Translations under genes and position numbers: made by a program
The notes under the pieces: generated by a model
What the model was told of the DNA's origin: nothing
The model's database searches: none
The model's input: only the letters and a program-made list of their open reading frames with translations
Shown here: positions 46,234-58,517 of the stretch, one piece after another
How positions within the stretch are numbered: the stretch's first letter is position 1
Layout: each line of letters starts with the position of its first letter
Assembly (NCBI GenBank): GCA_026545765.1
Contig: CM048840.1
Location: forward strand, 22,510,765 to 22,574,764
Source: Plantago major
Taxonomy: Eukaryota; Streptophyta; Magnoliopsida; Lamiales; Plantaginaceae
Direction of reading: 5' to 3'
DNA: 64,000 nucleotides

Positions 46234-48817
46234 CTACAACGAAAACCATTGACGTAGCCGAACGAAATAATGTTGCATCCAATTCCCTGTTCTTTCCTCT
46301 GTTTGATGTTGCCAAGTCGGCCATAGTGGTGGAAGTGAACATTCACGGTCAACGCGCAGCCTAATGTAGTGACCGTTATTGACAAACCCGACAGTCCACT
46401 CTTCGTCTGCTGGTGGAGGGTCTGGAGATGCTGACTCCATGTCTGTACGACATTCCAAGGGCAAGTATGTGGTAGACCCATAGAAAACATATGTGGTGAA
46501 CACCCGTTGATACGTCGTAACTGTTAGTAGCCCCATATCTGGGAGTGTAAACCAATACGGTTCGTCGCATGGTCCTGCAAACCAGTTGAGTACATTTGAT
46601 ATTTCAGCGACCCGTCTTTCCCCCAACTCCGCGATGTATAGATGTTTGTTGTTGGTCAACTCCTAAAGAAGATCATGCCTGACGCATACCCACTCTGTTT
46701 GTTCATTGTATTGGAGTTGTGCTATACATCTGTGTCCACAGTTCCCATCGGCCTGGACGTCACTCCAACCTTGAATGTAGCATAGACCTTGTGGTGGCAT
46801 CTGACTTTGATATCTGAATGATCTACCACTACTTGAATACGTACTTGTATTGTTAGTGTTGGGAGTCCTTTGAGATTGGTTCGCGGGTTGATCTTCCCAA
46901 CTGGACGGGATCCTGCTCCCGGTTGCTCTAGGATGTCTACCAGCTTTCTTCTTGTGTCTGATTGGTGGCTCCTCCAGGTACGTGTATGATGCGTTTTCAT
47001 CCGATTCGAAGTATGATCTGAGTTCCTCCTCCGTGGCAGACTCCCTACGGTCCTTGTATACCAGTCATCAAACTGGTCCCGTACTGTCTGCTGCCTAGTC
47101 TGGTATGGTTCCCCCATATGAAGAGTACTCCAAAACTCATTGATATCTCTAATAGAATGGACGCTCCTCCTGGTCACACTCTTTTGTTGCAATTCACATG
47201 CGCATGGTAGTCCCCAACCGGTACGCAATGTGTGATCGCATTCACCGGGATCAACGTTGGAACTTTCATGGTCTATTTTCTTAATAGCAAGATGTGAAAC
47301 CACACCTCCTAGCCTGCATAAGATTCCACGGGTCGTGACATGAGGATGCTTCGTCGACGCTTTCTCAAACTCAGAGCGGATTGCATCATAATGCATTTCA
47401 AGTAGGTGATGCAGCTTGGGGAATTTTCTGTGAAACTTTGAGTTTGCAGTCCCCAACCAATACTTGTACCTAGAGTGCGCACTTTCGACTCTGCAACCAA
47501 TTTACATTGTTAAATGTCAGTTTGGGCATAATTATAGGATAGTAGTGCATTACGAAATTGAATTACCTGTTCGTCGTGTCAGCTCCAAAGTGCAGAATGT
47601 CTTTCGTCCACGCGTGTACAAATCGGTCGTGGTATGGGTCCAACCATACTCTCCTTCCATACGCCATGAACCTAGGTTGACATCTCCAGGCCTCTGCCAT
47701 TTCTGCAACAGCCTGCTCATATAGTTCCGGAGTATTTGCGTTCACGATCTTTTGCCATCTTAGCTTCACTAAACGTTCATACTTTTTGGTACCCACCATC
47801 ATGGCACGAACATATTTCTGCACATCCTTAGATATATGCCTCCGACACGGTAGGTGTGCCGCTTCTGGAAATACCTCCTCTATGGCACGCATTGCAGCTA
47901 ACTCTCTATCCGTAACAAATACCCCCCGGTAAGAAACCACATTCTGTAAACAACATCCGCAATCGTGTAAGCCCCCACACATAACTTGACGTCTTCTCGT
48001 TCGAGACGAAAATGAAAGCTATGTGGTAGTTTTGCCCAGTGGGTAAAATGCCAATCACTTCCACCAATGGCATGTCGTACAAATTTGTATTGTACGTAAC
48101 ATCCATGAGGACAACTTGAGGGAACAAACGGAGCAATGACTTCGTATTAGAAAGAGCTAAGAAAAATTCAGCCAATATGTCAGTTCCCGGCTGTTTGACC
48201 ACAGAATATATGTAGCTATGTCGTTGCAACAAATGGATAAAATATTCCATCGGCTCCATCTCGCCCATCTCCATCCGTTGATTTTTCTGGTCAGCATTGT
48301 ATACGTGTCGTAACGTACTGTAGTTATGCACAAATTCTTTTTGGAGTTGAACAAGCGTTGCTATAGGAGTCATTCCGGCACGCAACATTTCCACTACTCC
48401 CACGCGCTCTTCATCATTGAACTTCGCTGCAGACGTGTGCCAATGGGGGTATTTCCCGAGTACGTGATTGTGTCTTTGGTGACCGTCTTTCACAACAACT
48501 CTCCACTCGCCCGGTAACCTCTCATGCAGCTTGACCTGAAATGGGCAAGAATGCTTTTTACTCCCGGTTGAATTTCTGGATTTTACCTCGGGGTCTGTTG
48601 GAGTCGTGACCCTATGGGCACCAACACACTCACAACCCATGTATACGTTTTTTGTTCTAGAATGCGTGATCGCGAAAAACATATTGTTTTCTCGGCCAAT
48701 AACACGAACCCAGGCTTCTGCGTCTGCACGAGTATCGAAAATCTCTCGGGTTGTGAAGAAGTCCGTGCAGTCTGGGAATTCATCAGACGCTGTGGACGAA
48801 TTACTTAAGTAACTCAT
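46234..48817 (-). pseudogene. MULE transposase fused to an OTU cysteine protease domain, broken
   Basis: The ATG at 48817 gives MSYLSNSSTASDEFPDCTDF. The FAR1/WRKY-GCM1-type DNA-binding region follows (HSCPFQVKLHERLPGEWRVV, DGHQRHNHVLG). Next is the MULE catalytic domain: VVLMDVTYNTNLYDMPLVEV, GILPTGQNYHIAF, VFVTDRELAAMRAIEEVFP, LPCRRHISKDVQKYV and FGADTTNR|VESAHSRYKYW across an intron at ~47565-47492. Past ~47040 the frame shifts into an OTU domain: DVQADGNCGHRCIA (catalytic D and C) and, near the end, GFVNNGHYIRLRV (catalytic His). Breaks: an extra G near 47930, a frame shift near 47040 and a TAG at ~46660. Transposase-OTU fusions are known in some plant MULEs. Confidence 0.85.
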
Positions 48818-48836
48818 ATTATACGTATGGGAATGG

Positions 48837-49022
48837 AAGTGTTTGGGAATAGAAGTGTTTGAAATGTTCGGGAATGGAAGTGTTGGAAGTGTTCGGGATT
48901 TTACAAGTTTCGTAATGGAAGTGTTGGAAGTGCTTGAAGTGTTGGAAGTTTTTTTTTTTTTTTTTTTTGTTGGAAGTGTTTGAAGTGTTGGAAGTGTTTT
49001 TTTGTGTGTTGGAAGTGTTGTG
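48837..49022. repeat. Minisatellite of ~9-bp ggaagtgtt units in the transposase leader
   Basis: Repeated ggaagtgtt(t/g) words, interrupted by a T-run at about 48950-48969. It lies between the minus-strand TATA box and the transposase ATG, so it would be transcribed as 5' UTR. Confidence 0.85.
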
Positions 49023-49045
49023 TTGTATATGTCACTCACCCTCTC

Positions 49046-49313
49046 ATTATATAGAAGTAGGAAAACGTTCGGGTCGAAGGGGGACGAAGGGGTTGGGGGT
49101 GGGTTTGAGTGGTCAAACCAGTCAAACCTGACCAGTCAATTGTACAGTTGACCGTCAGTTTACTTGTCAAAAGCAGTTTGGCCAGTCTGACTGGTCAGAA
49201 ACAGTGGACCGGGTCCACTTTATGGTTTGACCGGTTAAACCCGTAGTTGACCGGTCAAACCGACCCGTTTGACCGGTCGAATTCGATTTTCAGTTAACGA
49301 ATTCTATAAATAG
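49046..49313. promoter_or_regulatory. Divergent promoter of the MULE with clustered TTGAC cores
   Basis: A minus-strand TATA (tatataat, 49046-49053) and a plus-strand TATA (tataaatag, 49305-49313) face outward, about 250 bp apart. Between them are nine TTGAC/GTCAA cores (49112, 49121, 49135, 49148, 49166, 49227, 49247, 49254, 49269). Two of them form the palindrome ttgaccggtcaa at 49247-49258. TTGAC is the W-box core bound by WRKY factors; whether it acts that way here is inference. Confidence 0.65.
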
Positions 49314-49399
49314 GAGTGTGGAAGGATTCATTTACACACAACCAACTCCATTTTCATGCTTCAATATTATTAGCAATCCCTTCGCACTCAAACCCGACC

Positions 49400-51565
49400 A
49401 TGTGGAAGGTAGTTTATACGAAAACATTAATAAACCGTTGTATATTTGATTTCTCATTTCTCATGCATATACTCACATACTTCAATATTATTAGAACTTC
49501 GTTGTATTCGTGATTTCTAACATTGATGCTATTCTTAATTTCCTACAGAAATTAACTAAGGGCGGTGGATCCAAAGATGGTGGTGCTGAAGATAAAAGAC
49601 GGGGCAAAAGGAACGTAATGGATATTCCACAAGTACCAGTTGATTAGCTTTCTGGATGCCTGCATGACATCGGTGGAAAGCTTAGAGGTCCCATACCTGC
49701 TTCAGCCAGAGCAAGAAGGGAGAAAATGATGTACCCTTCAGAAAGTTCGGCAAGTTCTGAAGAAACATCGCCAGCGAGAGAAGACTCGTACAAGACACCT
49801 GGCTCTATCGACACAAAGTCAAATTTAAGAATTGAAAGTCAAATGCCTTTTGATGAAGACTTCGCCGCTGAGTCTATGCGTTCAGGCCAGAGGACGGTGC
49901 CATTTGAACGCAACATTCATAACACTGGTGGTACTGATCAGATGCAGTACATTTATGGTTCTTCTGCCAAGGGTGGCCATAGTAGAAGCGGAGACCGTGG
50001 ACAGGCTTTCCATTTCAGTAATGAGGAAGAGCCTAATGATGAAGGTGGAAGCGGAGACCGTGGACAGGCAGAGCCTAATTATGCTACTAATGAGGCATGG
50101 AGAGAGCTAACAATCGGTATTGATGGAGGCCCTTCAAATCCGGAGTTACTCACAGGATTTCTAGGCCACATCGCTCACTCCATATGGATAGGAAATATAA
50201 GTCACTTCAATGTTTACTATTGTTAATTCTAGTTCTTTGAAATTCGACGATTCTTATTTAATATATTTTAATCCGCAGAACCACGAGGTTCTAGAGGGAT
50301 TTCACAAACCCCAGTCTTTAATCCATTTTAAAGACTATTTAAACGATGGTGTCAACCATATTGTCAACAACAGCCATCTCTCACGCTTGCCGAACTGTGT
50401 GCACCCGAAGATCAACATGCCTTTGATTAGTGCATTGTTGAATGGTGGCATCCTGAAACTAATACCTTTCACATGCCATTTGGTGAGATAACAATAACCC
50501 TACATGATGTCCACTATTTGCTCGGAGTTCTTGTTCATGGTCGTGCTGTCAAGACGACAATGCAACCAGATGCGCTTAAGGTGGCATTAGCAATTCATAT
50601 GCAAATGACTGAAGCAACGGTGAAATCCAACTTCAAAAGTGCTGGTTTCAAGCGTAGCAAGTTCTTCCACCGGAATCACATGCTATCATGTACTTGTTGT
50701 GGTTGTTAGGCACGTCTCTATTGGTCGACAAAAGTGGACATCGAGTTCCTGTCGGGTTTCTACAGTTGCTACTTACCCTGGATGAGGTTATCACATACGC
50801 ATGGGGAGCTGCTGCACTTGCCAATCAGTATAGACAATTGGGAGTTGCAACACGTATCAACTGCAGACAGATAGATGGATTGTCTTTCACTTTTGCAGGT
50901 TTGCCCGCTCTATATTATATATACATTTTTATATAACTTTAAAAACGATCATTTTCTATCAAGTATTTATACTATTTCAAGCGTGGATATACTCGTATTT
51001 TCCTGGTTTTCAATCATGAAACTTGGGAACTGCCGATAAGGATGAAACTGCTATGCATCTTATGTACAGAAGTGCACTAGACAATGTTGCACCGAATGAA
51101 GTATGCCATTCAATATAACACGCTTGTCTTCATTACGTTTGAGTCTTTTTTTTTTTAATTATATACTTATGTTACTTGCCTCTCGTGTAATAGTTGAATT
51201 GGACACCTTTTGGACTCGTGGCGGAGGAAGCAGTCCCTATTTCTCAATATAGGGGAATTATTCATTGTCTAAAGGTTACAGAGGCTTACATGCCAGACCG
51301 CATTATGCGGCAGTTCGGATACCCCCAATACATTCCTACAGAACCGATAAAACCAGTGCGTGTACAAAGGCCACCACAACCCTCACTCTATCGCTGTTCG
51401 AGACTCATTCAAGGACTTTCACACCTGTCGATGTAATTTTCATCAACAAACAATTCGAGTGCATTTTGGACATGAAACAATTCTGACGTACCCGGACTGG
51501 TTTCGACAACGTACGCATATGCAAGTGACCCGCCAAGAATCATTTACTCCAACGCAACAATTTTA
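49400..51565 (+). pseudogene. Plant mobile domain (PMD) gene of the MULE, broken
   Basis: A short first exon (MWK, ATG near 49400) is followed after an intron by a Lys/Gly- and Ser/Glu-rich N-terminus with a duplicated GGxSGDRGQA segment. The PMD core then appears: NHEVLEGFHKPQSLIHFKDY, VEWWHPETNTFHMPFGEITI, TLHDVHYLLGVLVHGRAV, MYLLWLLGTSLLVDKSGH, VITYAWGAAALANQYRQLG. The tail is IMRQFGYPQYIPTEPIKPV and PDWFRQRTHMQVTRQESF. There is a TAG early (49646) and one-base frame shifts near 50445 and 50680, with others likely. It resembles the transposon-borne branch of the family that also gave MAIN/MAIL1. Its position inside MULE TIRs argues against a host gene. Confidence 0.85.
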
Positions 51566-51904
51566 ACCGGCCGATATGGATCCTAGCGTGGTATGTTTCC
51601 TAGACATTCAATATATATACACACACGACGTTTGTTCGAAATCTCAAAATCCTTATTTGTGTGTGTTTTTACTTTGTAGAGGCTACGATGGGACGCATCA
51701 CTCGACCAAACAGACATTATATGGAGGCGAAAGACATATTTGCGGTTGTTGATGAAGTTTGTGAACACTTACAAGATTTAATTCCAAATTAAGTATCCAG
51801 ATTTATTATGTTAAGCATGTAATATTTTCCGATTCAAGTTCATATCCGTGTTAAAATTTAACGTTTTATTGGAAAGCATTTAATATATGTAGTTATTCGT
51901 GTGC

Positions 51905-52429
51905 CGATTAATTTCTCGAATTTCCGTTAAATAAATTATTTAACTTTTACTTTTCATTTTGAATAAATAAATGACAAAAGTAAATTAAAGTTTTCAATTT
52001 GCAAAATTATAAGTACCTTTTCAATTTGCAAAAATAAAAAATATTAGAAAACTATATATAATCAATTTTTAAATTAAAAAAAATTAAAAAAAACTGGAAA
52101 TCGAGATATGGCACCGGCCATATCATGATTTTCAGTTTTTTTGGTTTTTTTTTTTTTGGTTTTTTTTAATTACTTCTATATTTTTAGAAACATTTGTATA
52201 AACGAAATATTTTATGAAAAAAATTCATTCATTTTTTTTCCGATTTATGTTTAGTGTTGTTATTTTGTGTTTGATCGTGCATGTTAATGTTTTTATGTTT
52301 GCATAAACGAGTTATTTAGATTTTTCGTTAAGTTTTTATAAGATTTTTTTTGAGTTCGGGGCATTTTGGTTAAGTTACAAATATTTTATGTTGCGTTTAG
52401 CCGAAAACGTATTGCGTCTAGCGGCGCCC
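51905..52429 (-). repeat. MULE right terminal inverted repeat
   Basis: Partner of 45605-46155. It ends …ttgcgtttagccgaaaacgt, then attgcgtctagcggcgccc. The copies differ by scattered substitutions and by the palindrome insert, so the insertion is not very recent. Confidence 0.88.
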
Positions 52430-52972
52430 GTCCTGACTCCTGATAGATAGTGATACTCCTAGTTATAATGAATAATCCATAGCAGTTTTTAGGTGCCTCA
52501 GAATAGAAAAACAAATATTGTTGGGCTATGTTACTTAGGACTTCAAAAGCATAAATTACATATTAGTTCCCGCGGAGTGGAGATGTTACTTGAGTCCACC
52601 TTTTAATGAATACTTTGTTCGACTCGTTTGAACTTTATTTTGTACTCATTTATCTCTTATTTATTTATCTCTAACTCGACTTGTTAAGGCTCGTTATCTT
52701 AATTTTCCTAGCGCATGTCAGACTCTCCTTCTTCAATACTACTTGTAATATGATTTTCCTATTATGAAAATCTAAGTCTTTCTCGAGGTTTTAAATGTCC
52801 GGAGGCAAGTTATGTACTCAGAAACTGGTTTTTTATCATGATGGTTCAAGTGAACCATTTTTACAAAATAACGGTTGGAGTGGTTGAACCGGACTAGTTG
52901 GTTTGGTTTTTAATACACCGGTTTAGCTGAGAAGTTGAGAAAACATAGACGAAGGGAGTTTCAGGAGGTCAA
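52430..52972. other. Upstream region of SirB
   Basis: Space between the MULE and the first SirB exon; it should hold the SirB promoter. No clear TATA box and no other feature seen. Confidence 0.5.
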
Positions 52973-55578
52973 ATGGAGGCACCTTCTTCTCCACTTGGTT
53001 TCAGGTAATTTCACACTCTTCTCATTAAAATCGTTTAAAGATTCAATAGTTTTCATCCCTGTTTTACCCCTACCCTGCAAGTATGTTGAGTTATCCAATC
53101 ATTATTCCAATTTGAAGTTACAATTCTCTTTATCCCTGTTTTACTTCCTCTTATTCGAACCCTACAAGTAGATATATTGGGAGAAATGCTTGTTGGCAAG
53201 CTCCTGGTTTTGTGAAATTGCGTCAAGACCCCTCGATTAGCAAGTATTTACCCACGAGGTTGTGTTTGGCCACTGCGAATGGTAGTGGCTCCAGGAATGG
53301 GCTTAATGGGGTTTCTGATGGCGATGGTGTCATTATTGTTGACCACGGTTCGCGTCGGCAGGAGTCCAATCTTATGCTGAGTAAGCGATTTCAATGAGAT
53401 TTGATGTTTCTTGTTTCACTGTGAATTGGAATTTAGTGCAGCTGAGTTTCTTATGAAGTACCAATGTGCTCGAGTTTTACAGAATGCGCCTTACTATGAT
53501 AGCATAGATTACCGATTTACTGTACTTGTCAACCATTTGAATAGCTAGCATTAATAGAGGCCTCGCTTACTCAGTAGTGCATTGGCGGTTCATTTGCATA
53601 CGATGAAACTATATGTAATGTTTTTTGAGGAGATTATATGTTGCTTTTTCTCACTGAATTGGAAATGTAATGCAAGCGTATGCTGATTATGGGATCCTGA
53701 TGTGATCAAATGTTGCTTGCTTTCATTGTGATTTGGTAGTTTGTTACGTCTACTTTAATGTGCTTGAGCTTCACTATACTAAAAGAAACTGCGAGAGTAG
53801 CATACCTCTTGTATAATAACATAAATGACTTGTCTGACATAAACAATTACTGAATCAGAGGCTCCTTTTATTGATTTGCATTGACATGTATATGGTAACC
53901 TGTATTTACATGGAAATGGCCGTAACAATTTCTGACTGGTTTTTTTTGTTCCGGTGGCTTGACTGTCTGACAAAACTTATATTCATTTCATTTGTTAGAG
54001 GTCATGATTCCTAAAAGCATGTAACGAGATGAAAATTTGATTTGTACCATTGTGTTGTGCTATTTCTAGCTCAATAAGTATGTTCATAAGATTTGCTGAT
54101 ACTGCTATGCTCTTGTGCAATTTGTTCAGATGAGTTTGTGACTATGTTCAGAGAGAAGACAAAATATCCAATTGTGGAGCCTGCTCATATGGTATCGATT
54201 TTTCGCACATGATCCTACATTTTCATATCTATTACGCAAATGAAAAGCTTTATATACATGCCATTGGTAACTCACGCCATTGAGGGAATAGGCACCTGCT
54301 AATCTTATTACTCTGCATTTCCCCCTGTGGTCAGGAGCTGGCTGAACCGTCAATCAAGGATGCTTTCAGTTCATGTGTGCAAAAAGGGGCAACACGTGTA
54401 ATAGTGAGCCCCTTTTTCTTGTTTCCTGGAAGACATTGGCACCAGGTAACTAGATACCAGTCCTGAAATACCTTACAATGAAGTGATTGATGCACATTCA
54501 TCATGAACAATTTTTTTATGCTTTTAGCTCTATTGAAGTTATATTAGAATTACCAACGGTTGTTGGCTCAAGTGGTAAGGGACTTGAGTTCACTTAAGCA
54601 AGGCCTCGTGTTCGAGCCTTGTGGATGTAAAAAACACCGTTGGGAGAGCCGCCCCCTCAAAAAGGGCCCGACAGTGCTTGGCTGGATTAGTCGCATGTAG
54701 CGGATACCAGTGAGAAATAAAAAAAGAAGAAGTTATATTAGAATTGAGTTTAACTGGTGTATTTTACAGGATATTCCTTCTTTAACAGCTGAAGCTGCAA
54801 AGGAGCATCCTGGCGTGTCATATCTCATTACTGCGCCTCTCGGTTTGCATGAACTTCTTGTGGTAGGATATTTGATCCTTTGCTTTCATACATCATATTC
54901 ACCCAGAGATTATTTGGTTACATTTTAGTTGTGTACATTGTCTAAGGTGCTTGGATTCCTATCTTTTACTGCGATAATAGCATAAGAAACGTTCTGTGCT
55001 ATATGCAACTTCCACTACATCCCAATTTATCGTTTTCATTGCATACAATACATGCTTGTTTATTGCTATTGCAATATGCAACTTCCACTACATACCAATG
55101 CATTGTTTTTATTGCACAAAATACCTGCTTTTTTATTGGTATATTCACAGCGACATAGCAATTAAACCTTATGCGCTATATGCAACTTCAAGAACACTGC
55201 ACCAAAACCTTTTACTTTCCAAGTCCGTTAAGTTTTCTATTTCTAAACAAAGTGCTCCTGATGCAAAACTTTGAAACAAAGTGAACTGTTGCATCGATGC
55301 AAGTTGACTTTATGACGCGTATGTTGTCAATATTTGTGTCTGCCAGAATAACATTAGCAATAACTTGCCCACTTACTCCATGGGGTGTCAAATAAAGTGA
55401 ACAATAACTTGACCTAGAGTACATATTTAGAATGCTACAGCTATATCGAACTTATTGGTGATTCGTGATGCAGGATGTAGTGAATGACAGAATCAATTAT
55501 TGCTTGAGCCATGTTGCTGGTGAGGCAAATGAGTGCTCAGTATGTGCTGGAACTGGAAAATGCCGAGTCTATAGCTGA
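52973..55578 (+). CDS. SIRB: Sirohydrochlorin ferrochelatase, chloroplastic
   Basis: Six exons, 52973-53004, 53172-53380, 54130-54191, 54335-54445, 54770-54862 and 55474-55578, give 203 aa in one frame. The N-terminal ~60 residues look like a transit peptide. The CbiX/SirB domain shows VIIVDHGSRRQESN (H69), EPAHMELAEPSIKDAF, ATRVIVSPFFLFPGRHWHQD (H135) and YLITAPLGLHELLVDVVNDR. The C-terminus has C190-x2-C193-x5-C199 and C179, matching the [2Fe-2S] motif of plant SirB. By family it inserts Fe2+ into sirohydrochlorin to make siroheme, the cofactor of nitrite and sulfite reductases, in the plastid. It appears intact. Intron 4 holds a SINE. Confidence 0.94.
54552..54728 (+). mobile_element. tRNA-derived SINE in SirB intron 4, with a perfect 17-bp target duplication
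   Basis: Box A-like ggctcaagtgg and box B-like gttcgagcc are present, followed by ggattagtcg and gcggataccagtgagaaata and an A-rich tail. gaagttatattagaatt lies on both sides (54535-54551 and 54729-54745). The exact duplication and near-complete length suggest a fairly recent insertion. Confidence 0.93.
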
Positions 55579-56234
55579 TACCATAGAGGAGGGTTTCATG
55601 CGAGTATTATTATTAGTATTCTTCTCCAAGTGCTTGCGATCTGCTTGAACAAGAGGCTAAACGAAGATAAAACCAGCATCTATGTTGATGTTTCTGTTAG
55701 TTCGCTCGACATCATTGCACTTGGATGAGAGGTGTGCCTACTCTGTTTGCTTCGGTGCTATACAGTCCATACTGCTTTATTAATTGTTTTGGAAAGAACT
55801 GAGGAGGAACTCCTATATATGAATGGTTATTCTGTGACTAGAGTACAAACCATATGTCAAGTGAAAACGGCAACTCTTTTTGCAATATGAATTGTAAAAC
55901 TGCAACTAATTTGCAATATGAATTACTGTATGGTAGTACTTCTAATTTTCTCTAATTATGTTGCTGTGACCTGACAATGTGGATCAGGTGGCATAGTGGG
56001 AGGTGGTGTTCGCCCCCCTAAATTTTTTATTTTTTATAGTATATAATATTTTTAATAATTATACGATTTGGTCCACCAGAACTTCAAATCATGGATTGGA
56101 TTTGACTCCTTCGTCAACCATCCACTTATTATATGTCGTGAATTTGGCTATCGACTCGAGTTGAGTTTTGTTAAATTTTCGTGTTTGTTTAATAACGTTA
56201 CACTATGTTATTCGAGTTGAATTACTATTTATGA

Positions 56235-56442
56235 GGGTAAAATGCACCAATGTACCTTATATTCTTCCAAATATGCTGATATGTTCCTTATGTTCAATTA
56301 CACAAATGGAGGGTGTAATGCACACACCATTTTTTGTATAAAGTGTGCATAATTTTAAAGAACATGAGGTACATTTGTGCAGTTTCAACAATATGATGAA
56401 CATATCTGCATATTTCAAATGACATATGGGGCATTTTATCCA
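56235..56442. mobile_element. Mutator-type MITE, ~207 bp
   Basis: The left end is gggtaaaatgcacc and the right end, in reverse complement, ggataaaatgcccc. The arms stay similar for ~60 bp (ttccaaatatgctgatatgt versus tttgaaatatgcagatatgt). The flanks tatttatga and tatttatca could be a 9-bp duplication with one mismatch. No coding capacity. Confidence 0.7.
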
Positions 56443-58517
56443 TATTTATCAACTCAAAATCTCAAAACTAAAAATACTATTAACACTAAGTCTTAAAAGA
56501 GACAATGGATTAGAGAGAGGCCTGAGAGGCGGATTGACGTTAAATATAAGTGTAATGTTTTAAATTATATAAATAATGTTTTATAAGTACACATTTTATT
56601 ATTTTTTTTATGTGTATTATGACAACGATGTCTTATTTAAAACATGTAATGTTTCTAATTAAATATAACGATAATGTTTGTCTGTTCTATTAGACCCCTT
56701 TTAATTGTTGATCTCTCTCAATTGACTCCCAATTTCATTTCAAATTGAATTTTGATTCTATTATTACCAAAATTGTAACAGCCCAAAAATTTATAATTTG
56801 AATTTACACGTTTTAGCATGAACTGAGCGTCAAAGTGTAATTCATGGAGCGTGGATCGTTGGCCCGATATTTCGTCCCTTCTTTGTCAGCCCAAATTTCA
56901 CAATTTGAGCCCAAATCTTTTCTTCTAAGCCCTATCCAATTCATTCACTAATTACCATTAATCCAATTAAACCCGTTTAAGTTCCTTGCTTCAGTTACAG
57001 ACAACCGCCTGACCTTCACCTACAATATCGTTCCATCACTTTTCAACTCCACCATTGCCAAACATGTTGCTGCAGCGAATGATTATTAACCAAAAGCTTT
57101 GATAGGGTCTGTTTTCTCTAACGGTCGAAGGAGGCAAGGGGCATATTGGTGGTTTTTGTTCGAGATTTTCGTGAAGGTTTTTGGATCTAGCTAGAAGGCT
57201 TTTTGAGACAAGTTCCCTTATGGCTTACATTCACGTTTATGTGTTGATTATTAGAATTATAAGTTATGTTAGTATGCAAATTCCCCTAATAATTATCACA
57301 CGTACGTTTAGGTTTGGTGAACCATGTTATGTATGATGTTGTTTTGATTTTAGTTTTCGTATATGTGTGCTCTCGATGTTTATGATGATGATACGTGATT
57401 GATACTAGTTCCCTTAGGAATCATCAAGTGGTATTCAAGAATTATGTTGAGTTGCTCATGATTATGAGTACTAGTCTTATTGTTACTGGTTGTTACTGGT
57501 GTGCGGATATATATAATCTATTTGTTGATCAATGTAACACTACTTGAGAAGGAATAAATTGCCGAATTGTAGTTTAAGACTCCTAATTCATATTCAATCG
57601 TCCCAACTTCTGCTATATGTCACCTTAGTTTTTATTGCCGAATTGATTAGTAGTATAACATTCTTGTGAATTGCAATTGTTGTACTGACAGGCAGGTAAC
57701 ATTTTCCATCTTGTTAACTACTATTCTAATAATTGTGGATTAGAAGCTAATGCATGTAATTAACATTAGTTTGTTCCAGAAGCAGTTATATATAATATCC
57801 TTGTACAGCATGTTGTGGTTCTTGATTGGCAGTGTGATTATTGTGGTTTAGCTTGGCATAGTGAATTGTTAAATGTTGTAATGAACTTTAGTGTATGGCT
57901 ATGATGTTGTTATATGTTGATTATGCAACCACATTAGTCTATGCATTCATGAGTTAGAGTTTAAAAGCATGCATTCACTTTAACAAGATGTTAAAGGTTT
58001 AAAGTAAAGTAAGTTTCAAACTTAAAGATAAGTAAGGGCTCGTAGGGAAATATCTTGGTATTATGGCGCAGTTATTAGTTCATGTTCAGCAGATAGGGAC
58101 CAAGGTCCTGAGACTGTCAGTTTTTATATATTCAACGGATAGGCCCACGGAAGTGACCTGAGGCTGGCAAATAACCACCATGGCCAGGATAAGAACCTAC
58201 GATGCCAAGTGAGCTCGCGATCATGTTATGTTTTTAAGATGTTTCAAGATAAGTTTCAAGTTCAAGTTAAAGAGTTTTGCAAAAAGAAAAAGTTCAATTC
58301 TTAAGAGTCAGATCAAGTCAGGTCATAGGGTTGCATTGCATTAAACAAGATTAAAAGATTTAAAAGACATGAAGATAGAACCTTAGGTCATGGCACTTGC
58401 ATGGAATTTGCTCAATCAGTGGTCACGGCTGACCCCTTTCTAAAATATCAATTTTAGGTATGAAGCCGAGCTATTGGGAGTGGCGAGCGTTGCCGGAGCA
58501 GTGTAAGCTATATGGGG

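Larger units (their letters stand above)
45605..52429. mobile_element. MULE of ~6.8 kb carrying transposase-OTU and a plant mobile domain gene
   Basis: TIRs of roughly 0.5 kb face each other (45605-46155 and 51905-52429). A minus-strand MULE transposase with a C-terminal OTU protease domain (46234-48817) and a plus-strand plant mobile domain gene (~49400-51565) diverge from a compact promoter. A 9-bp duplication with one mismatch (gtccagact / gtcctgact) may flank it; this fixes the listed ends, but the extreme termini match poorly, so they may be off by some bases. Both genes are broken. Confidence 0.87.

Noticed and set aside
49400-51565. PMD gene as a host MAIN/MAIL1 orthologue
   Set aside because: It lies inside matching MULE TIRs, diverges from the transposase and has an early stop and frame shifts.
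54552-54640. tRNA gene (box A and box B present)
   Set aside because: No cloverleaf or acceptor stem; the SINE body, A-rich tail and 17-bp duplication explain it.
56776-58500. Confident solo LTR of a Ty3-type element
   Set aside because: Only the start motif tgtaacagccc is suggestive; no end, second copy or target duplication was found.
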